From Astrothelium macrocarpum (Eukaryota; Ascomycota; Dothideomycetes; Trypetheliales; Trypetheliaceae): DNA of 19,798 nt. Positions within the stretch are counted from its first letter, which is position 1. Each line of letters opens with the position of its first letter. Of the stretch, positions 1 to 9,356 are shown in pieces. The stretch is taken from assembly GCA_021030915.1 (NCBI GenBank), contig JAGEMR010000249.1, positions 1 through 19,798 of the forward strand, read 5' to 3'. A program made the translations under genes and the position numbers. The notes below the pieces were generated by a model. It was not told the origin of the DNA. It saw nothing but the letters and a program-made list of their open reading frames with translations, and ran no database searches.

Positions 1-14
1 AGAGATATTTAAAT

Positions 15-398
15 TTAAATAAATCTAATAAAACGTGCAAAGTGGCGGGCCGTGCGAAAGGTGGCCGATACTCCTAGCTTCTTCGCCATATAACTCATTG
101 TCGGGCTGTTCCTTGCGGCCTGAATCCTCGACATCATCCTTGCCTCTGCCTGCCTTCGAGCTGTTGTATGTTCAAGTGCGGGAAATTTGTTCTCCTCGGC
201 TATCAACCGCACTTCCTGTTCTCTCCTTCGGTTGTTCTCTGCGTGCATTTCTGTGGAAGATTTGATGGTCCCATCATTGAAAAGATGTGCGACAAGTGCC
301 CCTCCAGGAGCGCCTGTGAACTGAAGGGTGATAGAACTCCGCACTTCTCGTCGATCGGTATTCGGCGGATGTGGTACAGTGCCGCTGAGTAAGATCAT
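15..398 (-). CDS. Doubtful small ORF, hypothetical protein (127 aa)
   Basis: An uninterrupted minus-strand frame starts with ATG at 398 and stops at 15-17. The product is hydrophilic and basic, with no signal peptide or membrane segment. Its middle (about residues 50-70) is rich in Glu, Arg and Asn and could form a short helix. I do not recognise a full domain. The pattern of a Pro/Asn/Arg-rich start, then a charged helical stretch, is loosely like the C-terminal part of fungal pogo-type transposases, but no catalytic DDE region lies upstream of it on this strand. It may be a transposon remnant, a real small gene or a chance ORF. The window edge lies 14 bases past its stop. Confidence 0.2.
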   Translation of the reverse strand: MILLSGTVPHPPNTDRREVRSSITLQFTGAPGGALVAHLFNDGTIKSSTEMHAENNRRREQEVRLIAEENKFPALEHTTARRQAEARMMSRIQAARNSPTMSYMAKKLGVSATFRTARHFARFIRFI

Positions 399-1522
399 GA
401 GCTCTATTTCTTATTTGAGTCATTTCATTTCATAGAATTACCGAATTACTTTAACCTCACTGAAATTGAATTGAACCTACACAGGCATAAGCTTGGACTC
501 ATGATTGGATTTCATGTCAAGTGACATTAGGATTTGTCCCCTCTGCAATTTGCGTAATTAGAGATCTGTATGAAGTAGGAATACTCTTCAATAATTCCCT
601 CGTTGCATTGGAGAGCCGATTTAAAGGGGCCATTTATAAATACGTTAGCCGGATGTGATGATCTGTGAATCGTTTCCAAAAAAGGGTAGCAATGAGATAG
701 CTATTTCTCAGAATGGCTGGAGGATATCGCTATATTTGAGAGGAGTCTCGACATTTGCTCTACTTCTTGAGCTTGCTTTGAATTCGGAAGTGTTGCTGCC
801 TTCATTATGCTGCACGTGGCTCCTCAGGGCGGCGTAGTTAGGTTCATAGAGAGCGCTAAGCTTCAGACACGACCCGCTACGGACCTGTCACGGGGGAAGG
901 TATTGAGGCAGCTATCACGAAAGAGCGTCATCTGAACGAAAATCTCTAGTGACACATAATTTAGTGGTCAATCGCTATAAGGCTCCAGTGTGCATCTAAC
1001 AATTACATTGATGCCTGCCGGCGAATGTTACGTAATGACGCTGCTATCACCAATTCCGGAGTAATACATGTAACTTTCTGAGGTAATCCTACACAGGCGC
1101 ATTCCAATCAACTTTCGCTTATTTTGCATGCCCTTAAATGTAACGATTCATCATTGTAAGGCTGATGATGCTTAGGTACTGTGTCAAATAAATTGCAACT
1201 GAGTAAGTAATTGGAGCCGGATAAGTGGCTTAAATCACGTGATTGCGCTCTTTCCTGAAGTACCTTGGTATCTTTGGCAGGTCAACCTTGAACTTATCAC
1301 TTTGCAGCAGCACATCAGCAACGCATTCTCACTTCAAACCAACCACGGACCCATATGTCTCAACAAACTGGAAGTTTCTCCAAGGGCAAGCTGATCGAAT
1401 TGATGCTCGCGAATGCCACGAACACGCGTTGAACTCAGTACGATAGGCGCTGCGCGCGCAGCAGTGGAAGCCCAGAAAGGTTTCTCGAGGAGGCTCTACA
1501 AGATTTATACAGTCATCGTAGG
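399..1522. other. Intergenic region upstream of the kinase gene
   Basis: No convincing gene is visible. Short open frames on both strands show no recognisable domain. The kinase reading frame is open back to 1433 (just after an in-frame TGA at 1430-1432) but has no ATG before 1523. An upstream non-coding or short coding exon therefore cannot be excluded. Confidence 0.5.
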
Positions 1523-3027
1523 ATGAATCGCGGCTTACTGGCTCGGAGAAATCCATACTGTAAGCCATTAAGTTGCGCTTGCCTGATTCGCGTTGCTCGT
1601 CGTCAAGCACATATTATGGTAAATCATGGAAGCTATGAACCATTAGAGGAGCAATCGTTACCCTTATATCATAAAAAGCGGTACTATCCCGTTCGGATTG
1701 GCGAAATCTTCAAAAATCGATATCGTGTTATCTCAAAATTAGGGTACGGAGCCTATTCCACTGTGTGGCTGGCTAGAGACGAAAGGTTCCTTGACAAACC
1801 CTACCTTGCAGAATCATTCTGACCTTGGTGCAGACTAAACAAATATGCGACTCTAAAATTTTGTGTCCAGAGTGTAGAAAAGACATCGCCGGTCATCAAT
1901 GAAGTCAACATGCTACAGCGCCTGGAAAAGTTTGCTCAAGAAGCCGACCATCCTGGCTTAGACTTTACACGCCTTGCCACTGATATCTTCAAAATTGACG
2001 GGGATTTTGGTAGTCATCAATGCATTGCATCGAAGCCTCAAGGAAGCAGCCTTCGCACCCTGCAAGAAACCTTTCCCAATGCAATGCTACCTAGGGTTTT
2101 GGTCAAATCTCTGATCCACCGGTTATTGTTTTCAATAAATTGGTTGCACGCGACTTGTGGAGTTATACACACCGGTAGATTTATGAAGGTAACTAATGTG
2201 GATTGTTCACTGATAGAAAGGCAGATATATTACCTCAGAACGTATTAACAGAGGCCGAGGACGATATCAATTTCAGAGATGTTGAAGAACAGGAATCAAA
2301 AGTCCCTAGTGTACCAGCCATATGCAACGGAGCTCTTGTTTACAAATCTCGAACTACAATGGAAGAACTCTCCGGCATACCGATATTGACTGACTTTGGA
2401 CAAATGCGACTTGCAGAGAAAGTCAACAAAGATTGGTGGATGTCTGACCTGTACCGAGCTCCAGAAATAGTTCTTGGGCTTCCTTGGAGCTTCCCAGTAG
2501 ACGTGTGGTCAATAGGCATCATGGTGAGTGAGAATCCGTGGAACCGCCACAGTCGTGAACTCTTAATCAGAACTTCCTCTAGACACTCGAGCTGCTGGAA
2601 GGGAAAAATCTCTTCGATCCCGTAGATTATGTCCACAACCAATACGTCCTTACACAAGCATTAGCTCAGTATATTGGGTACCTCGGCCTTCCGCCAATAG
2701 AGATGATCAAGCAAAGCCCTCTTTTATTAGATTATTTCGATCATGAAGGTAACCTTTCACACCCTAACATTGGAGATTTATTTTCTAGTCGAGAAATTTG
2801 CCAAAACATATCTAAGACTCGCCATTGTAGGAATATGGAGATCAGAGCCTCAAATTCCCGAGGTCGCCCTGGAAAGTTTTGTCACGATCATTCCTCCAGG
2901 AAAAGAAAAGGAATTATTCCTGAAATTCGTACGGAAGATGTTGACCTGGGATCCTGAAGCAAGGGCAACATCAAATGAACTCATTGAAGACGAGTGGCTT
3001 ATGATGCCTGTTGATGAGGGAATGTAA
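1523..3027 (+). CDS. SRPK-like serine/threonine protein kinase (5 exons, 421 aa)
   Basis: This is a protein kinase of the fungal SRPK-like (SR-protein kinase related) type, expected to phosphorylate proteins with ATP. Exons by frame and motif: 1523-1785, 1834-2174, 2225-2523, 2583-2748 and 2831-3027; introns are 48, 50, 59 and 82 nt. The joined frame is open throughout. Motifs: the family-typical YYPVRIGEIF before the fold (about 54-63); glycine loop LGYGAYSTV (73-81); ATP-binding Lys96 in YATLKF; catalytic loop HTDILPQN (200-207) with Asp202 and Asn207; DFG (258-260); APE (280-282) in DLYRAPEIV; DVWSIGIM; and TWDPEARATSNELIEDEWL near the end. The catalytic-loop lysine usual in Ser/Thr kinases is Leu204. 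The first 35 residues are basic and nearly free of acids, as in a mitochondrial presequence, but a start at ATG 1616 is also possible. It looks intact; its substrate is unknown. Confidence 0.88.
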
Positions 3028-3849
3028 CTCTTCTTGTTGTGTTAAGATCTTTCGATCCTCCAGATATGGATGTCAATACTTGGGCCATGAAGAATCCAAA
3101 TTCTTGGCCTTTAGGGTGTAGATCTGGATTGATCTCTGGGAAGTCTGAAGATTATATTGACATGATCGCAGGTAATACTCTCTTCTCTATTCGACCGCAT
3201 TCCTTCTTATCTCCGACTTTTGGCTCTCCCCTGTAGCCTCAGGGATGCTACATTGAGGAAGCTCGCCGCAGCTGAGGCTATCGAGGCTTCAAGTAGGTGG
3301 AGCTGAGTCGTTCATGCTGTAATGCTACTGTACAAAGCTATCATGTAATTACTTAACATAGACCGGAATAGATGAGGCTAGCATTCATCGGTAACGAACA
3401 GAAGAGAATTTCAATTTATCGCTGAATTTCGCTTAAGCATGAGTGTGCAAACACAATCGGAGATTTCCTCCTTTACGGTAAACACGAGTAGATAGTTTTG
3501 CTGTTCTCGATTAATTGAAATTGTGTTGGGGCCAATGCTTGAGATATAAATGGTAAATTGGAATTTTAACGGTAAAAGTTTCTATTTGCGAACACTCCGG
3601 TGCTCTAGTTCGTATAAGTACCTAGATGGGATGGAGTTGCTTGTTGCAGGGATCATTTGTCACCCTCCATGACGCCATCATTGTTTAAGGGTCCTGTTGC
3701 CATTCCAAATTCCTCACATGCATTAATGCACACATCTCTCTCTGATTTAAACCGGCAAATCTTTCAAAATTCCTCCCAAAACTTCTCAAAACTCCTCAAA
3801 ACGGACCAATTTGATTCTCCTCGTCTCGACCCTAGTCATAGTTCCTATA
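3028..3849. other. Intergenic region between kinase and msrA
   Basis: This holds the kinase 3' region and the msrA upstream region. A short open frame at 3039-3236 reads somewhat like protein but matches nothing I know. A TATA-like stretch (atataaat) lies near 3543. Just before msrA is a pyrimidine-rich tract, common in fungal promoters. Confidence 0.5.
3766..3803 (+). repeat. Short imperfect tandem repeat upstream of msrA
   Basis: About four imperfect copies of a 10-11 base unit of the form CAAAACTYCTC lie 50-85 bases before the msrA ATG. They lie on the coding strand in the probable promoter or 5' leader. The function is unknown, and the repeat may simply be part of the pyrimidine-rich leader. 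Confidence 0.5.
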
Positions 3850-4591
3850 ATGGCATCTCTATTTTCACGCATCTTTCGCCCCTTCAGCTCCACAACTATG
3901 CGCTTGGCGCCAGATCAGGCTGCTCTCAATATTCCCGAAGGAGCACAGAAAGCCACTGTTGCCGCAGGATGCTTTTGGGGTGTTGAGCACATGTACAGAC
4001 ACACATTTGATGGAAAGGGGTTGATAGATGCTCGGGTTGGATACTGTGGTGGAGACAAGACAAATCCTGGGTATAGAGAAGTGTGCACAGGCCGAACCGG
4101 ACGTATGTGATTTCTTCCAAGTTCCGAGTTTCTCCTAAGAAGATGATTGAGGGATTGGCACCTGACAAAAAGCTCTCAATACAGATGCCGAAGCTCTCCA
4201 AGTAGTCTACGACCCCAAGCAGCTCACCTATCGCCAAATCCTCGAATTCTTCTATCGCATGCATGATCCCACGACATTCAACCGCCAAGGCCCGGATACA
4301 GGGTCTCAGTATCGCAGTGCGATTTTCTTCCATGATGAGGAGCAAGAGAAGATAGCCAAGGAGGTGACGGAGAAGGTGCAAAAAGAGTGGTGGAAAGATA
4401 GCAAGGTTGTGACTGAAGTATTGCCTGCAGGAGAGTGGTGGGATGCGGAGGCGTATCATCAGAAATATCTCGATGTAAACCCAGGTGGTTATGAGGTAAG
4501 TGCTAGCCTGTACCCTAAGCAAGATGCAAGCACTAACTACACACAGTGTCCAAGTCATTTCTTGCGGAAGTTCCCTCCACTTTCTGCATAG
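3850..4591 (+). CDS. msrA: Peptide methionine-S-sulfoxide reductase MsrA (3 exons, 202 aa)
   Basis: MsrA reduces the S form of methionine sulfoxide in proteins or as free amino acid, using thioredoxin as electron donor, and so repairs oxidative damage. Exons are 3850-4102, 4185-4495 and 4547-4591; introns of 82 and 51 nt contain CTGAC and CTAAC branch-like sites. The joined frame gives GCFWG with catalytic Cys41, the family signature VGYCGG, TGHAEALQVVYDP across the first splice, FFYRMHDPTTFNRQGPD, GSQYRSAIFF, and a C-terminal GGYECPSHFLRKF with a likely resolving Cys. Length is normal for the family. The first 16 residues (MASLFSRIFRPFSSTT) are basic and Ser/Thr-rich with no acidic residue, like a mitochondrial presequence. 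A second in-frame ATG at 3898 would yield a leaderless form. The family call is very sure; the choice of start is less so. Confidence 0.95.
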
Positions 4592-5291
4592 TTTTAGCAT
4601 TTTTGGTGGAAGCCATCGATTGAGATAGAGATTCACCCTAATATTAGGCTCGTTCTGTGTACAAAGTGTAAGACAAAGATATTAGTGCGTGCATAACATT
4701 TTCATTTATGAACTGGTTGCTTGAACTATTTCATTCGATAGGAAAACTTTTGCTTTCGTAAGGAAGCATTTCGTATTCTTGGTAGCAAATGCAATAGAGT
4801 TCAACGAGGTGATACGAACATTATCCCATGACTTAACTGGCGATTCAGATATCGAAAGAAAATCTCCAAAGACCAAGGTTTGCGGACCCCAAGGATACAT
4901 CTCTTATGCAGTTATCCAGCCATCCAAATCTGGATTCATCGATGCTCAGGTTTAGGCATGCCACAGATTCCAATAAGATTGACATCGACAGCTGATTCTA
5001 GCTTATCTACTTCACATTATATTACAACAACACTCCTAGAGTAGATGGAAAATCAACTCAAAATCTCCCATAGACGCGTTGGATTGCCATCTCTTTTGCC
5101 GAGATAAATGAGTAAAGCCCTTCAAAGAGCCTTCAAACTTTTTGCTAGCTGGATCATCATATTCAAATAGAGGCACTCAAGACGCTTCAAAAATCGCTTT
5201 TTCCCCCTATACTTTGGCTCTGGTAGAACCTCTATGGCCTGGAACAAGGCCCATGCAGCTCTAGTTCTGGTGCTTTGGGGGTCGCCTCACA
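4592..5291. other. Convergent intergenic region, msrA and MRJP gene ends
   Basis: This lies between two gene 3' ends facing each other. It is AT-rich with no frame longer than about 64 codons. I see no recognisable gene, RNA or repeat in it. Confidence 0.55.
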
Positions 5292-6572
5292 CTAAACAGC
5301 AGGCCCAGCTCCAATATAGAGCCTATAGCTCCTAAAGGGTCCTTTTCTATTATCGGTATTGTTATACTGCCGCGGAGGGCTATACTCCAACTGATTCGTG
5401 CAAAAATACAGATACCCATCCAAAATTGCGGCCGAATCCGCATGTTGAATCAGCGCGCTCCGGACCAGCGTCTTCACTACGTAATTCTCCGGCTTCACGA
5501 AACCACTTCCTCCCGGCGGCACGCCATTGACAGTCTCGTTGATGTATTGTTGGAGCGTATCAACGTAGTATATCGCATTCTGCTCGCTGGCCGTCAGATA
5601 TAACCTCCCTTTATCGTCAGCCGTAAACCCCGCTTGCTCGCTCCCGAGTTGCCCAGGAAAGACGACAGCATCCAGCACCTCGGCGTCTGAGAGCGAAAAA
5701 TCCGCTATCACGCTCTGCGGGACGTAGTAGAAGCGGCGCGATGCGAGCACGCCCCAGTAAACGTTTCCGGATTGTAGCGCGATGCCGTCGCTGCCTGTAT
5801 TGATGAATGATTTGGTGGTTCCGTTCCATGAGTAGATGGGGTTGCCGTCGTACGAGCCTACGTACCCCGGATCTGCCATGACGACCGAGGTGTTGAAGAG
5901 GCGCTTCGTCCAGGTGCCGTCGGTGAGGTTGCAGGCGAGAATGCCGCCGTACTTGGATTCGTCGGTGAGAAAGGCAAAGCCGCCTGTGCCGAGGGTGTTG
6001 TTGATGCGTACGTCGTTGGCGTTGGTGCCGTTTGCGAGAAGCTCGGTGGGGATGGTGTATGTCCGGATTAGACTGGCGTTGGACGAGAGATTGAAGGCCA
6101 TTATTTTTGCACCACCGGGTATGGCCATGTTGGGGTTCGTAAAGTTGATGCCGCTGTCAATGGCCCACATGACGTTTTGGGAGTCCAGGACGACATTTTG
6201 GATGTTGATGAAGCAGGTACTGGGATCTTGTCCTGCCGTACAATTTTGGATTGCGGCATTAGGCCAAGATTTTTCATCGGTGAAGCTTGTAGCTATTGTA
6301 ACTTGGGAGGGTGTAATTCCAATGTTTCGGGGGTACGTAAGGTAAAGATTCTTGGAATTATCAAGAGCAAGACCTGTTGCTGGCTGAGTGGATTGGTGGA
6401 CAGCTTGGAGAGGCGGTCCAGTAATTGTAAAGTCATCAGGCGATGAATAAGGGACAGTATCGTTATCGCTACATGTATTGCCACCCTGGTATGGGGGACA
6501 TACAGTAAACAGGCAGTCCTGCGAGACGGCTGTGGCGACGAACAGAAGGGGAAAAAGGAAAATGAATAACAT
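5292..6572 (-). CDS. Secreted major royal jelly / yellow-family protein (426 aa)
   Basis: A single uninterrupted exon encodes 426 residues. The start carries a clear signal peptide: a hydrophobic stretch of about 15 residues (LFIFLFPLLFVATAVS), with cleavage likely near residue 17. About a dozen N-x-S/T sites follow, which fits a secreted glycoprotein. Fungal MRJP/yellow traits are visible: NLYLTYPR, VMWAIDSG, GSDGIAL, YWGVLASRRFYYVP, AGFTADDKGRLYLTASEQN, and the end block SALIQHADSAAILDGYLYFC followed by NQLEY and a final GPFRSYRLYIG. The family folds as a six-bladed beta-propeller. In insects its members include royal jelly proteins and yellow pigmentation factors; the fungal role is not established, so substrate and function remain unknown. 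The gene is intronless, unlike most of its neighbours. Confidence 0.9.
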   Translation of the reverse strand: MLFIFLFPLLFVATAVSQDCLFTVCPPYQGGNTCSDNDTVPYSSPDDFTITGPPLQAVHQSTQPATGLALDNSKNLYLTYPRNIGITPSQVTIATSFTDEKSWPNAAIQNCTAGQDPSTCFINIQNVVLDSQNVMWAIDSGINFTNPNMAIPGGAKIMAFNLSSNASLIRTYTIPTELLANGTNANDVRINNTLGTGGFAFLTDESKYGGILACNLTDGTWTKRLFNTSVVMADPGYVGSYDGNPIYSWNGTTKSFINTGSDGIALQSGNVYWGVLASRRFYYVPQSVIADFSLSDAEVLDAVVFPGQLGSEQAGFTADDKGRLYLTASEQNAIYYVDTLQQYINETVNGVPPGGSGFVKPENYVVKTLVRSALIQHADSAAILDGYLYFCTNQLEYSPPRQYNNTDNRKGPFRSYRLYIGAGPAV

Positions 6573-7429
6573 TGCGTGAGAATGTGGCTTGCAGAATAAG
6601 CAGGGCGAAGAAGAAAATTGGATCAGATGAAATTATCAACCACTCAGAATTGACGTCTGCTCAGGTTCTACTCACTGACGTGGATGCTTGTTTAAGCCTT
6701 CCCCGCAGACCTCCTGCATACCTACGTAATTAATGGGGAAGGCTGAGCCGTTGAACCAGGTTCTGGTACTAGCGCACATTCTAGATCTTTACGAGCCATG
6801 CGGGGGAGGAAGATAGTGGGGCGGTCAATTGAAGAGAGTAGGCGGAAAACTATTAATACGCACTCGCTCACCGACTTTGACGTTGATGCCACGCGGGAAC
6901 TTTAACGAACGAGCCACTCTGAGCTGATAAGATCTACAGTATCTCATCTGCAACTTTATTGTTCCACGTCAACGGCCCGGCACCCCGCGTTATGACGATA
7001 ATCCTGGCGGCTTCGGCGGCTTTGCCAATTCTAGATAGGCAGACACGGCAGGTTATATGGGTAGCGGTCCCATGGATTCACCCACCAAAGTTCCGACTAA
7101 CTATTTGGGACGAAGGGAATTCTTGAACTAATCGTTTGATTCATAATGTAAAAAAAAGACGGACATCATGAGTTTTGCGAAAAATCCCTCTAGAATCCGC
7201 GCCTACACTACACATCTCTTGTACAAAAGATTATTCACGAGCCCTTCCATCACATCTTCGGTGCTCTGGACTAGACCATATCGAAATACGGACCCTACAA
7301 TGCGCCGCCAGAAATTCGCCTCTTAATTCAACAGGTCTTGAATCCCGTACCCCCTTTAATTGTAACGCCCCCCTTCATAGACTGACGGCAGTACCAAAGG
7401 CCGGCAGCCCGATAAGTTTCCGAACTGTT
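6573..7429. other. Upstream region of the MRJP gene and 3' end of the Est1-like gene
   Basis: Both flanking genes are on the minus strand, so this holds the MRJP promoter and the region beyond the Est1-like stop. Small plus-strand frames here have no recognisable content. In the Est1-like reading frame, translation past the stop (to about 7200) soon meets more stops and shows no continuation of Est1 homology. Confidence 0.5.
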
Positions 7430-8866
7430 CTATCTAATGGCAAAGCAGAGAAGCGTAAAGACTTTGCAGTAGATATTGAAGTTTGAGGCGTATGCCTGAC
7501 CCCAATGAAGCCAACCGACGAGGGTGTTGACGACAAAATCTGGTAGACATAAATGGTCCGAAAGGAAGCCCAAATATGCTGCTTGAGGCCCCGGTTGCAT
7601 GGCAGGAGAATAGCAATGGAAATACCAGTCCTCGAATTCACTTTCATCATTCAAGTTAGGTTGGCAGCCCAAGAACATCGAACCTGTGCTGGGATATGTA
7701 AAGGAAAGTTCTGCATCCGGCGAAGAAGTCGATGAGCAACCGTCAAGCGATTCTTGCGAATAGCTTGACCAATCAGGAACACCTTCTGAGGAACGCCGTT
7801 GAAGATTTAAGCGCTGAAGCTTGTTGCGATATTCCTCAAGCGCCGAACACATTTTGCTCCAGTCGTCGGCCATATCGGGTGCATGCTCCATTAAAAGACT
7901 TATCATTGAATGGGACATTTCCAGATATGCAATCATGTGCTCAAGCGTTTCTGGACAACGTTGCCAAAGCAGTTCGAGGAAAGATTGGATGCCGTGATTC
8001 CACATCCGGATTGGCATTCCAAACTTCAAGGCTAGCTTACGGAGCGCCGGCGAAGCTTGAGGATGTTGTGATGCCACGAGAAAGTCATGATGTTCATGTA
8101 AAAGGGACCGATGTTGAGCGATGATATCTTGCCATTGATCACTCGAGAGCCCATTACATGCTCGGGGTGGGTCCTGAGCAATACCCATACATTTGTCCTC
8201 TACCATTGTGAGACCAACATAAATGTCTACGAACATCATTAAAAGATTTCAAAGCCCGCGATACAGAATGTACTTACCTTTTACTTCTTTGACAAGCTGT
8301 TCGTTTGTAATGGGTCGAGTGTCCGGCGAGCATTGGAATTCAGAGTTTTTCTCAGTTTTGGAATCGTTTTCAATCTCAGAAGATTTCTCGGCTTCGGACT
8401 CAAAATTTGAGCCATTTACTGGTGCCGAAAACCACGAGGGTGGGACACAATTTGAGTCCACGTGCAGCATGTTGTCAAGTTCGGCAATCATTGGATCTTC
8501 TGCTCCGGAGTTTCCGGAATCTGCAGGCGTGGACGTTGACCATCCGAAAAATTTCTCATCTCGTGAATCTGGTGGAGTAGCGCTAAAGGACCATGCATGA
8601 GGATCTTTTGGCGGTGCTTTGGAGACTGGAAGCTCATTCAGGTTGTCATTTAGATTGAGAGTTGATTGAAAGCCTTCGAACTTGTGCCTCTTCGTCCATG
8701 TAAATCTTTTTTGAGACTTGTCCTGTCCTCGTCGATTGGCAGCAATTGACTCGGCTAGGATACGATTACGTAAGTTGGACTTGGTTGAACTGCTGGGTGG
8801 GCGCATGTTCGCAGCATTGAGTGAGCGATTATCTGGTTGGCAGGCTGTACTTTGGATGGGGTCCAT
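7430..8866 (-). CDS. Est1-type domain protein, N-terminal part only (2 exons, 461 aa)
   Basis: The start is ATG at 8864-8866. Exon 1 is 8278-8866, the intron 8227-8277 (51 nt, gtaagt..gtag), and exon 2 7430-8226. Residues 1-180 are polar and probably disordered. Residues about 183-334 match the N-terminal block of fungal proteins with an Est1-type DNA/RNA-binding domain: TRPITNEQLVKEVK joined to DIYVGLTMVEDKCM across the splice, then QHRSLLHEHHDFLVASQHP, FGMPIRMWNHGIQSFLELL and LEHMIAYLEMSHSM. Family members normally continue with an RYRMAI-like motif and a helical-repeat region. Here the similarity stops near residue 334 and is replaced by a Ser/Pro-rich tail of about 127 residues with no resemblance I can see. 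It is either a shortened paralogue with a new end, or the last part is mis-modelled (an intron near 7432-7517 is conceivable). Est1/Smg relatives act in telomerase recruitment or mRNA decay, but that role should not be assumed here. Confidence 0.72.
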
Positions 8867-9323
8867 GTCAAAGTAAAGGTGTGAGAAGAATCAGGGAAGG
8901 GAACTAAGCGGCGCGGAATTTGCGAAAAATGGACGGATATGGTTGAAATTCAGTGAAGTAAGAAAAGACTCAAGGCTAGGAATGCGTACCGGAAAAAAGA
9001 CGCATACATTACATGCTATAACGCTTGAGTAAGATCTGGACAGCTGGAATCCTGATTTAGTGGGGTCTAACATTTACTTATACAGTATTGGACACCATGA
9101 GACATCGTGCGATATGCAGATCTCGGCGGGAGCACTTGACCCAAAGCGGTAGTCTGCCTATTCTGGGCGTGCAGGCCCGTAGTGCGCGCGCTGTGAACGG
9201 ACCACCAATTTCCAGGCATCAGGCAGTTAACTTGCCACCGGCTCGGTCAGCCGTGCCCAGAGCCGGGCCTGAGGCTCAAGTAACGTGGAGTCGTTTGAGC
9301 AATCAGCAAATCAGAGCAGTCTG

Positions 9324-9356
9324 ATAGGGATGATTACTTGCTTCAGTAATCCCTAT
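9324..9356. repeat. Short inverted repeat / hairpin
   Basis: The left arm ATAGGGATGATTACT and the right arm AGTAATCCCTAT pair across a loop of about six bases, with two or three bases unpaired in the left arm. It lies about 460 bases upstream of the Est1-like start and in no gene. Function is unknown. Confidence 0.55.

Noticed and set aside
3926..4636. 236-codon minus-strand frame
   Set aside because: It is antisense to msrA, whose three exons and motifs are beyond doubt, and it runs across both msrA introns.
5836..6345. 169-codon plus-strand frame
   Set aside because: It is antisense to the MRJP gene and shows no recognisable motif.
7732..8124. 130-codon plus-strand frame
   Set aside because: It is antisense to exon 2 of the Est1-like gene, whose conserved block lies on the other strand.
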